Assembly (NCBI GenBank): GCA_020026285.1
Contig: JAHHQS010000055.1
Coordinates: 1-23,045 of the forward strand
Origin: Parabacteroides sp.
GTDB lineage: Bacteria > Bacteroidota > Bacteroidia > Bacteroidales > Tannerellaceae
Length of the DNA: 23,045 bases
Reading direction: 5' to 3'
Part shown: positions 23,044-23,045 of the stretch, one piece after another
Numbering within the stretch: the stretch's first letter is position 1
Layout: each line of letters starts with the position of its first letter
Notes under the pieces: generated by a model
Told to the model about the DNA's origin: nothing
The model's database searches: none
Seen by the model: only the letters and a program-made list of their open reading frames with translations
Program-made: the position numbers and the translations under genes

Positions 23044-23045
23044 TT

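Noticed and set aside
1..23045. tRNA, rRNA, CRISPR arrays, riboswitches
   Set aside because: No tRNA-like cloverleaf, rRNA segment, regularly spaced repeats or recognisable riboswitch core was seen on reading either strand.

Overview
The window looks like Bacteroides/Phocaeicola-type DNA: an AT-rich, almost entirely minus-strand capsular/exopolysaccharide (CPS) operon with short or overlapping gene junctions (ATGA, TAATG), Bacteroidetes-type IS66 remnants at both ends, and the marks of an upxY-upxZ-type capsule locus. All functional calls come from motifs read by eye; no database search was run.

Reading the operon in its own direction (high to low coordinates): the right edge holds what looks like the last codons of upxZ (about 22963-23043). 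Next come two nested, decayed IS66-family elements (outer 21060-22868, inner 21469-22832) and a stub of rmlA (about 20890-21046). The intact capsule genes follow: an FrhB-like iron-sulfur protein (19708-20877), a polysaccharide pyruvyl transferase (18591-19694), a Wzx-type flippase (17038-18567), a GT4 glycosyltransferase (15727-16983), a ~315-bp gap with a possible 54-codon ORF, a second glycosyltransferase (14389-15411), a CysE-like acyltransferase (13808-14368), a WcaC-like GT4 (12470-13666), an EpsG-type polymerase (11361-12473, apparently TTG-started) and a second pyruvyl transferase-like protein (10013-11335).

After an ~95-bp gap a second module begins with the initiating sugar-phosphate transferase (9288-9917). 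It continues with a short DegT-like aminotransferase (8323-9288), a GT10 fucosyltransferase (7319-8323), an ATP-grasp ligase (6171-7322), an SDR epimerase/reductase (5309-6157), a GT4 (4207-5316), a decayed endonuclease/exonuclease/phosphatase-family gene (about 3521-4190) and an intact PIG-L/LmbE deacetylase (2698-3375). The far end holds a third IS66 remnant (about 767-2332) that cuts off an N-acetylmuramidase gene (269-766), then a strong hairpin terminator (193-228) and possibly the tail of a plus-strand gene (1-84).

Together the genes contain the parts of a Wzx/Wzy-dependent polysaccharide: lipid-carrier priming, at least five further glycosyltransferases, flippase, polymerase, and decorating enzymes (pyruvylation, acylation, amination, amide ligation, deacetylation, fucosylation). 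Wzc/Wza export proteins, UpxY and an operon promoter are not in the window. The most notable points are the IS-scarred front end with relics of upxZ and rmlA, several genes broken beside intact partners, the base-composition mosaic around the fucosyltransferase, and the pairing of an FrhB-like Fe-S protein with a pyruvyl transferase.
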